Source: Alphaproteobacteria bacterium
GTDB taxonomy: Bacteria > Pseudomonadota > Alphaproteobacteria > UBA8366 > GCA-2717185
DNA length: 15,236 nt
Direction of reading: 5' to 3'
NCBI GenBank assembly: GCA_016764135.1
Contig: JAESSL010000067.1
Location: 1-15,236 of the forward strand
Shown here: piece after piece, positions 6,007 through 13,526 of the stretch
Layout: each line of letters opens with the position of its first letter
Numbering within the stretch: position 1 is the first letter of the stretch
The notes under the pieces: generated by a model
The model's input: the letters and a program-made list of their open reading frames with translations, nothing else
What the model was told of the DNA's origin: nothing
The model's database searches: none
Translations under genes and position numbers: made by a program

Positions 6007-8277
6007 ATGTCGAGCGGTAATGGTAAGGACTTGAAATGGGTTGGCACACGCCCGATTCGGCCGGACGGGGTGGATAAAGTCACCGGACGCGCGAAATTCG
6101 GCGCGGACAATTTCAACGCCGGCATGTTGACGGGCGCGGTTTTGCGCAGCCCTCACGCCCATGCCCGCATCAAATCCCTCGACACCAGCAAGGCCGCCGC
6201 GCTGCAAGGCGTCAAAGCCATCGTGACCGGCGCCGATTTCCCGGAATTATCCTCGGAGTTCATCCCGGCCGGAGAGATGATGGTGAATTACCGGGACATG
6301 TCCCTGAACATAATCGCCCGCGACAAAGTGTTTTATGATGGCCACGCAATCGCCGCTGTCGCCGCCACCAGCGACGCCATCGCGAAAGAAGCCGTGAAGC
6401 TTATCGAGATCGAATACGAAATCCTGCCCCATGTCATCGACGCCGTGGAGGCCATGGCGCCGGACGCGCCGGTTCTGCATGACGATCTCTTTACCGAAGG
6501 CGTCGACCCCAAACCCACAAAAGCCTCCAATGTCGCCAAACGCGTTGAATTCAAGATGGGCGATATTGAAGACGGATTCGCCAAGGCCGATGTCATTCTG
6601 GAGCGTGAGTACAACACCAAGCCTGTGCATCAGGGCTATATTGAATTACACGCCTGCACCGCCAGCGTCTCCGAAGATGGGTACGCCGAGTTGTGGTGCT
6701 CGACTCAGGGTCATTTTGTGGCCCGCGCCCATTGCGCGCGTCTGCTGGGCATGGATATTTCAAAACTACGCGTCACATCGTCGGAAATTGGCGGCGGGTT
6801 TGGCGGCAAGACAGTGGTCTATCTGGAGCCCCTGGCCTTGGCGTTGTCGCAAAAAGTCTGCCAGCCCGTCCGTATGGTCATGCCGCGCGACGAGCTGTTC
6901 CGCGCCACTGGCCCCACCTCGGGCGCCAATATCTACGTCAAGATCGGCGCGACCAAAGACGGCCGCATCACAGCGGGCGAAGCGGTGCTGAAATATCAGG
7001 CGGGCGCCTATCCGGGGTCCCCGGTGCAGCCCGGCTGCATGTGCGCCTTTGCGCCTTATGAATTGGAGAACGTCAAGGTCGTCGGCTATGACGTCGTCTC
7101 CAACCGCCCCAAGGTCGCGGCCTATCGCGCGCCGGGCGCCCCGATTTCCGAATACGCCGTGGAATCCCTGATCGATGAGCTCGCGAAGAAGCTGGAGATC
7201 GACCCGATCGAATTGCGTTTGATGAATGCGGCGAAAGAAGGCACGCGCGCCGCATATGGTCCAAAATTCGGTCCCGTCGGATTTATTGAAACGCTGAACG
7301 CGATCAAGGACACCGAGCATTACAAATCACCGCTCGGCGCCAATCAGGGCCGCGGCATCGCGTCCGGGTTCTGGTTCAACATCGGCGGTGAAACCAGCGC
7401 CTCCATGTTGTTGAACGAAGACGGCACGATCGAGTTAACCGTCGGCACCCCCGATATTGGCGGATCACGAGCCTCTATGGCGATGATGGTCGCCGAAGAA
7501 ATGGGCGTGCATATGAAAAAAATTCGCCCCCGCATCGGCGATACCAGCACCATCGGCTACACCTTCCTGACGGGCGGCAGTCGCGCCACCTTCTCCAGCG
7601 GCATGGCGGTTGTTGAAGCCTCGCGCAACATGATTGAAGAACTGCGCAACCGCGCCGCAAAGATCTGGGAAATTCCCGTCGACGCGGTCATCTGGGAAGA
7701 AGGCCAAGCGAAGCCGGCAGGCGGCAACGCCGGCGATTTTGAGCCACTGTCACTGGCGGACCTCGCCGTCAAAGCCGGAAAGACCGGCGGCCCCATCGCC
7801 GGACATGCGGAAATCAACGCTCAGGGCGCGGGCCCCAGCTTTGGCACGCATCTGGTGGATGTCGAAGTCGACCCCGAGACCGGCTATGTAAAGGTTCTGC
7901 GCTATACTGCGGCGCAGGACGCTGGCAAGGCGATCCATCCAGCCTATGTCGAAGGGCAAATCCAGGGCGGCGCCGTGCAAGGCATCGGTTGGGCCCTGAA
8001 CGAGGAATATATCTATAACGACAAGGGCCAACTGGAAAACGCGGGTTTCCTCGATTACCGGATTCCCGTCGCCTCCGATCTGCCGATGATTGACGCGATA
8101 ATCGTCGAAGTGCCGAATCCGACCCATCCCTATGGAGTGCGCGGCGTCGGTGAAACGCCGATTATCCCGCCGATGGCCGCCGTCGCCAACGCCGTTGATG
8201 GCGCCACAAAGGTGCGCTTCAGCCAACTGCCGATGTCACCGCCGGTCATTCTGAAGGGTCTGTCAGAAGCTCGCTAA
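6007..8277 (+). CDS. xanthine dehydrogenase family, molybdopterin-binding catalytic subunit
   Basis: Catalytic large subunit of a molybdenum hydroxylase: it would bind the molybdopterin cytosine dinucleotide cofactor and hydroxylate a carbon of an unknown substrate with water. The protein has 756 residues, with no fused [2Fe-2S] or FAD domain. Visible landmarks are an N-terminal RPDGVDKVTGRAKFGAD, the cofactor-loop GGGFGGKT (262-269), the substrate-loop AYRAPGAP (372-379), GSRATFSSG (524-532), and the near-terminal GVGETPIIPP whose E716 matches the general-base glutamate. The loop at 372 differs from form I CO dehydrogenase (AYRCSFR), so CO oxidation is unlikely. AAGGAG at 5993-5998 sets the start. 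Genes for electron-transfer subunits are not adjacent. A MoaD-like gene follows after 22 bases. The family is certain; the substrate is unknown. Confidence 0.95.
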   Translation: MSSGNGKDLKWVGTRPIRPDGVDKVTGRAKFGADNFNAGMLTGAVLRSPHAHARIKSLDTSKAAALQGVKAIVTGADFPELSSEFIPAGEMMVNYRDMSLNIIARDKVFYDGHAIAAVAATSDAIAKEAVKLIEIEYEILPHVIDAVEAMAPDAPVLHDDLFTEGVDPKPTKASNVAKRVEFKMGDIEDGFAKADVILEREYNTKPVHQGYIELHACTASVSEDGYAELWCSTQGHFVARAHCARLLGMDISKLRVTSSEIGGGFGGKTVVYLEPLALALSQKVCQPVRMVMPRDELFRATGPTSGANIYVKIGATKDGRITAGEAVLKYQAGAYPGSPVQPGCMCAFAPYELENVKVVGYDVVSNRPKVAAYRAPGAPISEYAVESLIDELAKKLEIDPIELRLMNAAKEGTRAAYGPKFGPVGFIETLNAIKDTEHYKSPLGANQGRGIASGFWFNIGGETSASMLLNEDGTIELTVGTPDIGGSRASMAMMVAEEMGVHMKKIRPRIGDTSTIGYTFLTGGSRATFSSGMAVVEASRNMIEELRNRAAKIWEIPVDAVIWEEGQAKPAGGNAGDFEPLSLADLAVKAGKTGGPIAGHAEINAQGAGPSFGTHLVDVEVDPETGYVKVLRYTAAQDAGKAIHPAYVEGQIQGGAVQGIGWALNEEYIYNDKGQLENAGFLDYRIPVASDLPMIDAIIVEVPNPTHPYGVRGVGETPIIPPMAAVANAVDGATKVRFSQLPMSPPVILKGLSEAR

Positions 8278-8299
8278 GGCAATATGAGGTAGGGGTAAA

Positions 8300-8545
8300 A
8301 TGGCGCGGGTCGTTTTAACCGGCGGGTTGTTGCGGTTCACCGAAGGTACGGAAACCTTCGAGCTGGACGGCGCAACCGTCCGCCAATTGTTTCGGCAATT
8401 GGCGGCGCTTTACCCTGACCTGGAACCTCATCTGGAAGAAGGCATCGCCGTCGTCATCAATGGTCAGATGTACCAAGACGCTTGGCTGGAACAAGTTCCG
8501 CCAGACAGCGAAGTATTTTTACTGCCCCAGATCGCTGGCGGCTAA
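8300..8545 (+). CDS. MoaD/ThiS-family sulfur carrier-like protein
   Basis: Small beta-grasp protein of 81 residues ending in Gly-Gly (AGG, 79-81), the terminus that MoaD and ThiS use for adenylation and thiocarboxylation. Pattern features include LRFTEG near the N-terminus, GATVRQLFRQLAALYPDL (about 24-41), INGQMY (about 53-58) and PPDSEVFLLPQIAGG at the end, the usual MoaD/ThiS shape and length. GAGGT and AGGGG (8286-8295) lie before the ATG. It starts 22 bases after the molybdenum hydroxylase subunit on the same strand, so the two almost surely share a transcript. Known MoaD supplies sulfur for molybdopterin dithiolene formation. Here it may be a dedicated or accessory carrier for this enzyme; that is inference. 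A general metabolic sulfur carrier is an alternative. Confidence 0.88.
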   Translation: MARVVLTGGLLRFTEGTETFELDGATVRQLFRQLAALYPDLEPHLEEGIAVVINGQMYQDAWLEQVPPDSEVFLLPQIAGG

Positions 8546-8588
8546 AGACCCGCGACTTTTCCGCAACGCGCTAAACCGTAATCCCCAA

Positions 8589-8612
8589 TTTCGATTTCGT
8601 TTTCGTTTTCGC
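8589..8612. repeat. hexamer tandem repeat TTTCGN, four units
   Basis: TTTCGA, TTTCGT, TTTCGT, TTTCGC in direct succession, 44 bases after the MoaD-like stop. It is noncoding, slippage-prone and of unknown role. Confidence 0.85.
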
Positions 8613-8646
8613 AAAGAGAATGTCGCTGACTAAATTATCTTTTATA

Positions 8647-8675
8647 TTCAACCTTAACTTGTATTTAGTCATAAT
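8647..8675 (+). promoter_or_regulatory. candidate sigma-70 promoter for the kinase-BON gene
   Basis: TTCAAC (-35, 3 of 6) and CATAAT (-10, 5 of 6) are separated by exactly 17 bases in the AT-rich leader. Transcription would start near 8682, leaving a leader of about 95 bases before the ATG at 8777. Confidence 0.35.
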
Positions 8676-8776
8676 TAATTAACGCCAATACTGTAATTTA
8701 GGTGAGCAGACTTACAACAAAGGTGCTTAACGCAACTCACTGTACGAAACGCCATAAATTACATAGGAGGCTTCTT

Positions 8777-9607
8777 ATGACTGTCATCGCCATGACTCGA
8801 GAAATGGGGACGTTGGGTAAGGATGTCGCCGCAGGCCTTTCGGACGCCCTTGAAATTGAGGTCGTCCACCATGAGATTGTCGAACACAATCTAGCCCAAC
8901 GCCTGCATCTTGGTGAAAACACGGTACACCGCTTTCTCGAAGGCAACGCGTCCTTGTGGGAGCGCTGGAAAATCAACTCAGAGCGAATGTCTCGCTATAC
9001 CGCCGAAGAAGTGTTGGACCTGGCGAAAAATCAAGGAAACGTCTTGATCCGGGGCTGGGGCGCGGCGCAATTACTCCGCGATGTGCCTCATGTCCTATGC
9101 GTACGCATTTGCGCGCCGATGTCCAAACGAGTGGCCGTTATGATGGAGCGGCTCCACGTTACGGATGAAAAATCGATCCGCCTTGAAATCAAACAAAGCG
9201 ACGACGCGCACAGCCAGACGATCCAACGACAATTTTCAAACGATTGGCGGAATCCGGAGAACTACGACATTGTTCTCAACACCGGGTTTGTCTCTGTCGA
9301 AAATTGCGTCTCGGTGATCGAGAACCTTGTGAACGCCCCGGCGTATCAAGAGACGAAAGACTCACGCAGAATTTTGGCTGATAAAATAATTGAATCAGAA
9401 GTTAGAAAGTTTCTGCGCGACAATCCCTCAGACACACCCTTTGGCCACGGCGTCCGCGTCGCTGTTGCGGCCGGAAATGTACACTTATCTGGCGTCGTCA
9501 ACATTCATAGTCAAATTCCCGAGATTATTGAAGAGATCCGGAAGCTTGATGGCGTGACGGCAGTACAAAACGACGTGACGTTTCTACCTGTCGTCTCCGG
9601 GGTCTGA
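8777..9607 (+). CDS. cytidylate kinase-like protein with C-terminal BON domain
   Basis: 276 residues. The N-terminal part (1 to about 190) matches the cytidylate-kinase-like P-loop family: IAMTREMGTLGKDVAAGL (4-21) corresponds to the family's SRE-GSGG-type phosphate loop, and VLIRGWGAAQLLRDVPHVLCVRI (89-111) to its GRG core, followed by an arginine/methionine-rich lid region. The C-terminal part (about 198-272) looks like a BON domain: VRVAVAAGNVHLSGVV, then IIEEIRKLDGVTAVQNDV, the usual beta-turn-G-helix-beta pattern. There is no signal peptide, so the BON domain is cytosolic. AGGAGG lies 6 bases before the ATG. Family members are rarely characterised; kinase activity on CMP is not assured because the loop differs from classical Cmk. 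The gene stands alone and converges on YaiI. The family call is good; the role is unknown. Confidence 0.8.
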   Translation: MTVIAMTREMGTLGKDVAAGLSDALEIEVVHHEIVEHNLAQRLHLGENTVHRFLEGNASLWERWKINSERMSRYTAEEVLDLAKNQGNVLIRGWGAAQLLRDVPHVLCVRICAPMSKRVAVMMERLHVTDEKSIRLEIKQSDDAHSQTIQRQFSNDWRNPENYDIVLNTGFVSVENCVSVIENLVNAPAYQETKDSRRILADKIIESEVRKFLRDNPSDTPFGHGVRVAVAAGNVHLSGVVNIHSQIPEIIEEIRKLDGVTAVQNDVTFLPVVSGV

Positions 9608-9622
9608 CGGACGCAACGGAAC

Positions 9623-9644
9623 TGGCGCTTAAACTCAAGCGCCA
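9623..9644. terminator. hairpin between convergent kinase-BON and YaiI genes
   Basis: TGGCGCTT, loop AAACTC, AAGCGCCA: a perfect 8-bp stem located 15 bases after the kinase-BON stop and 20 bases beyond the YaiI stop on the other strand. A second small inverted repeat, ACAGG/CCTGT (9650-9665), adjoins it. There is no T tract on either side, so it is a bidirectional terminator candidate of non-classical type. Confidence 0.45.
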
Positions 9645-9664
9645 TAGCGACAGGGGGGCGCCTG

Positions 9665-10132
9665 TTATGGCGCGTTCCCCACCCCCTGACGCTTTATCTT
9701 ATGTAGGATTTTTTCCAGTTCCTGAAGGAATTGCGACCGGTCACCTTTTGAAAAAGGCGGACCGCCGCCGCGCACTTCACCAATATCGCGAAGATGGGAC
9801 ATGAGATCCCGCGTCGCCAACGCCGATCCAATATTATCTCCATTGAAAGGCCTGCCCGTTGGCCCGATGACCTCAGCGCCTTTTTCCAGGCATCGCGCCG
9901 CCAGTGGTATGTCCGAGGTGATCGCCACATCGCCAGCGGCGATATTCTCCACAATCCAGTCATCGGCGGCGTCAAACCCGTCGGAGACGACGACGCGATG
10001 GATCAACGGACTGTCGTCCAGCCGCATCCAGCTGTTGCTGACCATATGGATGTCCACGCCGTGGCGAGTCGCCACACGCAACACTTCCGCCTTCACCGGA
10101 CAGGCGTCCGCATCTACATAGATTGCCGTCAT
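9665..10132 (-). CDS. YaiI/YqxD family protein (UPF0178, DUF188)
   Basis: 155 residues, the usual length for the YaiI/YqxD family, whose biochemical role is not established (a PIN/NYN-like nuclease fold has been suggested). Diagnostic motifs are YVDADACPVKAEVLRVA (5-21), VSNSWMRLD (31-39), DWIVENIAAGDVAITSDIPL (58-77), the GPTGRPFNGDNI segment (90-101), and the C-terminal GGGPPFSKGDRSQFLQELE (122-140). Clustered aspartates D7, D9 and D74 could bind metal. The gene begins 12 bases after the CoxL-like stop on the same strand, so it is likely the last gene of that transcript. Its ribosome binding site is weak (GGCGG), which suggests translational coupling. Family confidence is very high. Confidence 0.94.
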   Translation of the reverse strand: MTAIYVDADACPVKAEVLRVATRHGVDIHMVSNSWMRLDDSPLIHRVVVSDGFDAADDWIVENIAAGDVAITSDIPLAARCLEKGAEVIGPTGRPFNGDNIGSALATRDLMSHLRDIGEVRGGGPPFSKGDRSQFLQELEKILHKIKRQGVGNAP

Positions 10133-10144
10133 GATTGCCGCCGT

Positions 10145-12499
10145 TTAGCCGTTCAGCGCCGACCATACCCGTTCTGGCGTGGCGGGCATATCAAAATGGG
10201 ATACGCCGCGTTCCCGCTGCAACACGTCGACAATCGCGTTCATGACGGCGGGCAGAGCGCCCGAAGTGCCCGCCTCGCCACACCCTTTGGCGCCCAGAAC
10301 ATTGGTCGTCGCCGGGACCGGATGGGAGTCGAATTCGAAATTCGGCATGTTGTCGGCGCGCGGCATTGTGTAATCCATAAAAGTGCCCGACAGCGGTTGA
10401 CCGTCATCGTCATACACCACATTTTCCATAAGCGCCTGCCCCATGCCCTGCGCGATGCCGCCATGCACCTGGCCTTCAACCAGCATCGGATTGATCATGA
10501 CGCCGAAATCATCGACCACCATATACCGGACCAATTGCGTGGTTCCGGTCTCCGGATCAATCTCGACTTCCACGATATGACAACCGTTTGGAAAGGCGAG
10601 CGGTGGCAATTCTTCCGCCTTGATCGCCGCATCCAACCCGTCGGGTGCGTCATCGGGCAGCGCGTTATTAACGCGCATGGTCCGGGCCTGCCGGGACAAT
10701 TCCATAATGTCCACCGCCCGGTCGGTCCCCGTCACGCGGAAGGACCCAGCGTTGAATTCTATATCCGCCGTAGCGGTCTCCAGAACATGACCGGCGACGA
10801 TGCGCCCGTTTTCAATAACCTTCTCCGCCGCCTGCACCAAGGCGGAGCCTGCCGTGATAACGGTTTTGGAACCGCCCGTGCCGGACCCGGCCAGCAGCTT
10901 GTCGCTGTCGCCCTGATCCAGACGAAGTTGATCAAAGGGAACGCCCAGCTTGCTCACCAGAATTTGGGCGAATGTCGAGGCGTGGCCTTGCCCGTAATTC
11001 TGTGACCCCGAAGTCATCGTGATCGTGCCGTCATCTTCAAACCGAATGCCGCCCATTTCCGCCGAGGGCGGCCCGGTAACTTCCAGATAACATGCGATCC
11101 CAAGCCCGCGCAGCTTTCCGGTTTTGGCCGATTCCGCGCGACGCGCTTCGAAGCCATCCCAATCCGCCCGCGCCAGCCCTTTGGTCAGGACGCCCGGAAA
11201 ATCACCGCTGTCATAGGTGAATTTGGAAATCGCCGCGTAAGGCATTTCATCGGCGCGCACCAGATTACGGCGTCGCAACTCCACCCGATCGATACCCATT
11301 TCCCGCGCCGCGTTATCCATCAGGCGTTCCATGTAATACACGCCTTCCGGACGGCCCGCGCCGCGATAGGCGCCAATGGGCGTGGTGTTGGTGAACACCG
11401 CCTTCGTACACGCGTAATATTGCGGCAGGCGATAAACGCCGGGGAAATTCTTGACCAGATTGCCTGTATGCATATTTGGTCCGGCGGCGGTCAAATAGGC
11501 GCCAAGGTTGCACGTGCACGAAACGCGACCGGCCAAAACGCGCCCCTCCGCGTCAAAGGCGAGCGCGGCCTCGGCGAAAGAATCCCGGCCATGTTGATCC
11601 GACAACATGCTATCGCTGCGCTCGTCGCACCATTTTACCGGACGCCCCAGCAACCGCGCCGCGACCAGCAAGGGCGCATATTCTGGATAGAGGCCGGACT
11701 TCATGCCAAAGGAGCCGCCAACGTCATAGGTGCGGACCCGCAACTTGTCGCGCTCCACGCCCAACACGCGCGCCGCCAACAAGTTCCGAAATCCAAACAC
11801 GCCCTGCGTGCCGACATGCAGGGTGTAATGCTCATTTTCCGCATCATATTCCGCCGTCGCCGCACGGGGCTCCATCGACGCCACGACAACCCGGTTGCTC
11901 CGTAATTTCAATCGCGTCACATGATGTGCGCTGGCGAATATCCGATCGCTTTCCCCGGAATCGCCAAATTCCCAATCGAGGGCGACATTATTAGGGACTT
12001 CATCGTGCATCTGCGGCGCGCCGTCGGCCATCGCGTCTTCCGCGTTCGACAGGGCGGGCAACATCTCAACGTCAAATTCAATCAACTCGGACGCGTCTTT
12101 CGCCGCTACCGCACTTTCCGCGACAATGAGCGCCACGGCCTCGCCACGATACTGCACCTTACCGGTCGCCAGCACCGGGCGGTCCGGCTTGAGCATCGCC
12201 GATCCATCGCGACTTTTATGGCCCTGCGTATTGGGTAAGGGACCGATATTGGCCGCCGCCATGTCTTCAGCAGTCAACACAGCAAGCACTCCCGGCGCCG
12301 CTTTGGCCTCCTCGACGTTTAACGACTGGATAATTCCATGCGCGAAGGGCGAGCGAAACACATAGCCATAGGCCTGCCCGTCGAGACTGAAATCATCAGA
12401 GTAAAGCCCGTCTCCACGCAGAAGCCGGGGATCCTCGGACCGGGCGACGGATTGACCAATGGCGTATTTTTCAAATGGCGACTCGACAATGTCGGACAT
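10145..12499 (-). CDS. CoxL-like molybdenum hydroxylase catalytic subunit
   Basis: Large subunit of the xanthine oxidase/aerobic CO dehydrogenase superfamily, 784 residues. Landmarks are an N-terminal IGQSVARSEDPRLLRGDGLY, typical of CoxL-type subunits; VGGSFGMK (260-267) at the cofactor; AYRGAGR (377-383), the signature of form II CoxL-like enzymes rather than the AYRCSFR of genuine CO dehydrogenase; NYGQGHAST (501-509); and GAKGCGEAGT with E742 as the probable catalytic glutamate. It is therefore probably not a CO oxidiser; related proteins hydroxylate aldehydes, purines or N-heterocycles. Start choice: AGGA lies 5 bases before the ATG at 12499; the longer ORF to 12601 has no such support. 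Small [2Fe-2S] and FAD subunits are absent nearby. YaiI follows 12 bases downstream; a crotonase lies upstream on the same strand. Confidence 0.95.
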   Translation of the reverse strand: MSDIVESPFEKYAIGQSVARSEDPRLLRGDGLYSDDFSLDGQAYGYVFRSPFAHGIIQSLNVEEAKAAPGVLAVLTAEDMAAANIGPLPNTQGHKSRDGSAMLKPDRPVLATGKVQYRGEAVALIVAESAVAAKDASELIEFDVEMLPALSNAEDAMADGAPQMHDEVPNNVALDWEFGDSGESDRIFASAHHVTRLKLRSNRVVVASMEPRAATAEYDAENEHYTLHVGTQGVFGFRNLLAARVLGVERDKLRVRTYDVGGSFGMKSGLYPEYAPLLVAARLLGRPVKWCDERSDSMLSDQHGRDSFAEAALAFDAEGRVLAGRVSCTCNLGAYLTAAGPNMHTGNLVKNFPGVYRLPQYYACTKAVFTNTTPIGAYRGAGRPEGVYYMERLMDNAAREMGIDRVELRRRNLVRADEMPYAAISKFTYDSGDFPGVLTKGLARADWDGFEARRAESAKTGKLRGLGIACYLEVTGPPSAEMGGIRFEDDGTITMTSGSQNYGQGHASTFAQILVSKLGVPFDQLRLDQGDSDKLLAGSGTGGSKTVITAGSALVQAAEKVIENGRIVAGHVLETATADIEFNAGSFRVTGTDRAVDIMELSRQARTMRVNNALPDDAPDGLDAAIKAEELPPLAFPNGCHIVEVEIDPETGTTQLVRYMVVDDFGVMINPMLVEGQVHGGIAQGMGQALMENVVYDDDGQPLSGTFMDYTMPRADNMPNFEFDSHPVPATTNVLGAKGCGEAGTSGALPAVMNAIVDVLQRERGVSHFDMPATPERVWSALNG

Positions 12500-12650
12500 G
12501 GCGTATCCTCGCTCGGGAATTTGCAGGGAGTATCGGCGGAACGGCGAACGCCGCCACCGGATCGCCGACCAGCCTTTACGCGACCAGCAGCGATCCTTCA
12601 ATTATGGCGATAACTTTACCGCGCCGCAATCATTACGACGCCGGTATTGT

Positions 12651-13460
12651 CTAGATGGGCGATTCCGGATTGAAAACCGGCGCGCGTTTTTCAAGATGCG
12701 CCGCCAGTCCTTCGCGAACCTCGGATCCGGCGAAGCCCAGCATCTCCAGCGCTGTCGAGGCGTCATAGGCTGGCCCCATCATGCGATACCAGTTATTGAG
12801 CGCATATTTGGTCCAGCGAATTGCGCTTGGCGGCCCCGCGACCAATCGATTGGCGATCTCCAGCGCCTTGTCCTGCAACTCGTCGTCTTCCACGCAAAGC
12901 GACACCAGACCGTATTTTTCAGCTTCTTCCCCATTGATCGGCTCACACAGCAGCAGCAGATACTTCGCCTTCGCCATGCCACACAAAATCGGCCAGTTGA
13001 TCACGGCGCAATCGCCCGCTGCAACGCCCAGACGCGTATGGCCATCGACAATTTTCGCCGACTTTCCCGCAATTGAAATATCCGCCAGAAGGCCGGCGAC
13101 AAGCCCTGCCCCGACCGCAACGCCGTTGATGGCGGAAATGATAGGCTTGTTGCAATTGATGATGTTGTAGACAAGGTCGCGCGCTTCCTTCCAGGCGCGA
13201 AGCCGGGAGGTTTCATCATTCATGTTGTCTTCGATCATGCTGAAATCGCCACCGGAGGAAAACGCCTTGCCCCGACCGGTCAGAATGACTGCGTTGATAT
13301 CCGGATCATCGTCGATGTCACGCCACAAATAGGTAAACTGCCGGTGCCCCTCCTTATCCAGAGAATTGAATGTCTTGGGATTATTGAACGTAATGCGCAG
13401 CACCCGATCGGCGGGGCGGTCGAAATCAAATTTGGTATACTGGGCGTAACGGTCGGTCAT
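12651..13460 (-). CDS. enoyl-CoA hydratase/isomerase (crotonase) family protein
   Basis: 269-residue crotonase. The CoA-binding and oxyanion-hole segments are clear: ITFNNPKTFNSLD (23-35), VILTGRGKAFSSGGDF (58-73), and INGVAVGAGLVAGLLADISIA (111-131), with the oxyanion-hole glycine near 116-119. Alignment by eye with rat mitochondrial enoyl-CoA hydratase puts V121 at Glu144 and H141 at Glu164, so both classical hydratase glutamates are missing. The block GHTRLGVAAGDCAVINWP (140-157) resembles a large crotonase subgroup with a DTH-like motif and a conserved GD. The reaction may thus be isomerisation, hydrolysis, or hydration by another residue. The start follows GGAG with a 6-base spacer. It lies 63 bases after the TIGR03032 gene and 151 bases before the CoxL-like gene, same strand. 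Confidence 0.92.
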   Translation of the reverse strand: MTDRYAQYTKFDFDRPADRVLRITFNNPKTFNSLDKEGHRQFTYLWRDIDDDPDINAVILTGRGKAFSSGGDFSMIEDNMNDETSRLRAWKEARDLVYNIINCNKPIISAINGVAVGAGLVAGLLADISIAGKSAKIVDGHTRLGVAAGDCAVINWPILCGMAKAKYLLLLCEPINGEEAEKYGLVSLCVEDDELQDKALEIANRLVAGPPSAIRWTKYALNNWYRMMGPAYDASTALEMLGFAGSEVREGLAAHLEKRAPVFNPESPI

Positions 13461-13508
13461 AGTAGTCTCCGTATGGTGGGTGAACGGGGCGGCGGCGTAG
13501 CCACGCAT

Positions 13509-13526
13509 TGCGGCTTATGCGGCTTA
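13509..13526. repeat. exact 9-bp tandem duplication carrying the TIGR03032 stop
   Basis: TGCGGCTTA occurs twice on + (13509-13517 and 13518-13526). Read on the minus strand it is TAAGCCGCA twice in frame with the TIGR03032 gene, so the stop is followed two codons later by a second in-frame TAA. Confidence 0.95.

Larger units (their letters stand above)
8546..8776. other. AT-rich intergenic leader region, no gene seen
   Basis: 231 bases with base composition clearly more AT-rich than the neighbours, especially 8630-8700. It contains a TTTCGN hexamer tandem repeat, a TTAATTAA-containing palindromic stretch and a plausible promoter. An in-frame GTG at 8702 could extend the kinase gene by 25 codons, but the start at 8777 has a far better ribosome binding site. 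I see no other ORF or RNA gene. Confidence 0.6.

Noticed and set aside
9794..11005. A 403-codon open frame on + opposite YaiI and the CoxL-like gene
   Set aside because: It spans two well-recognised genes on the other strand, has no family resemblance, and is a shadow produced by G+C-rich codon use.
10145..12499. Annotation as true aerobic CO dehydrogenase large subunit
   Set aside because: The active-site loop is AYRGAGR, not AYRCSFR, and coxM/coxS are absent nearby.
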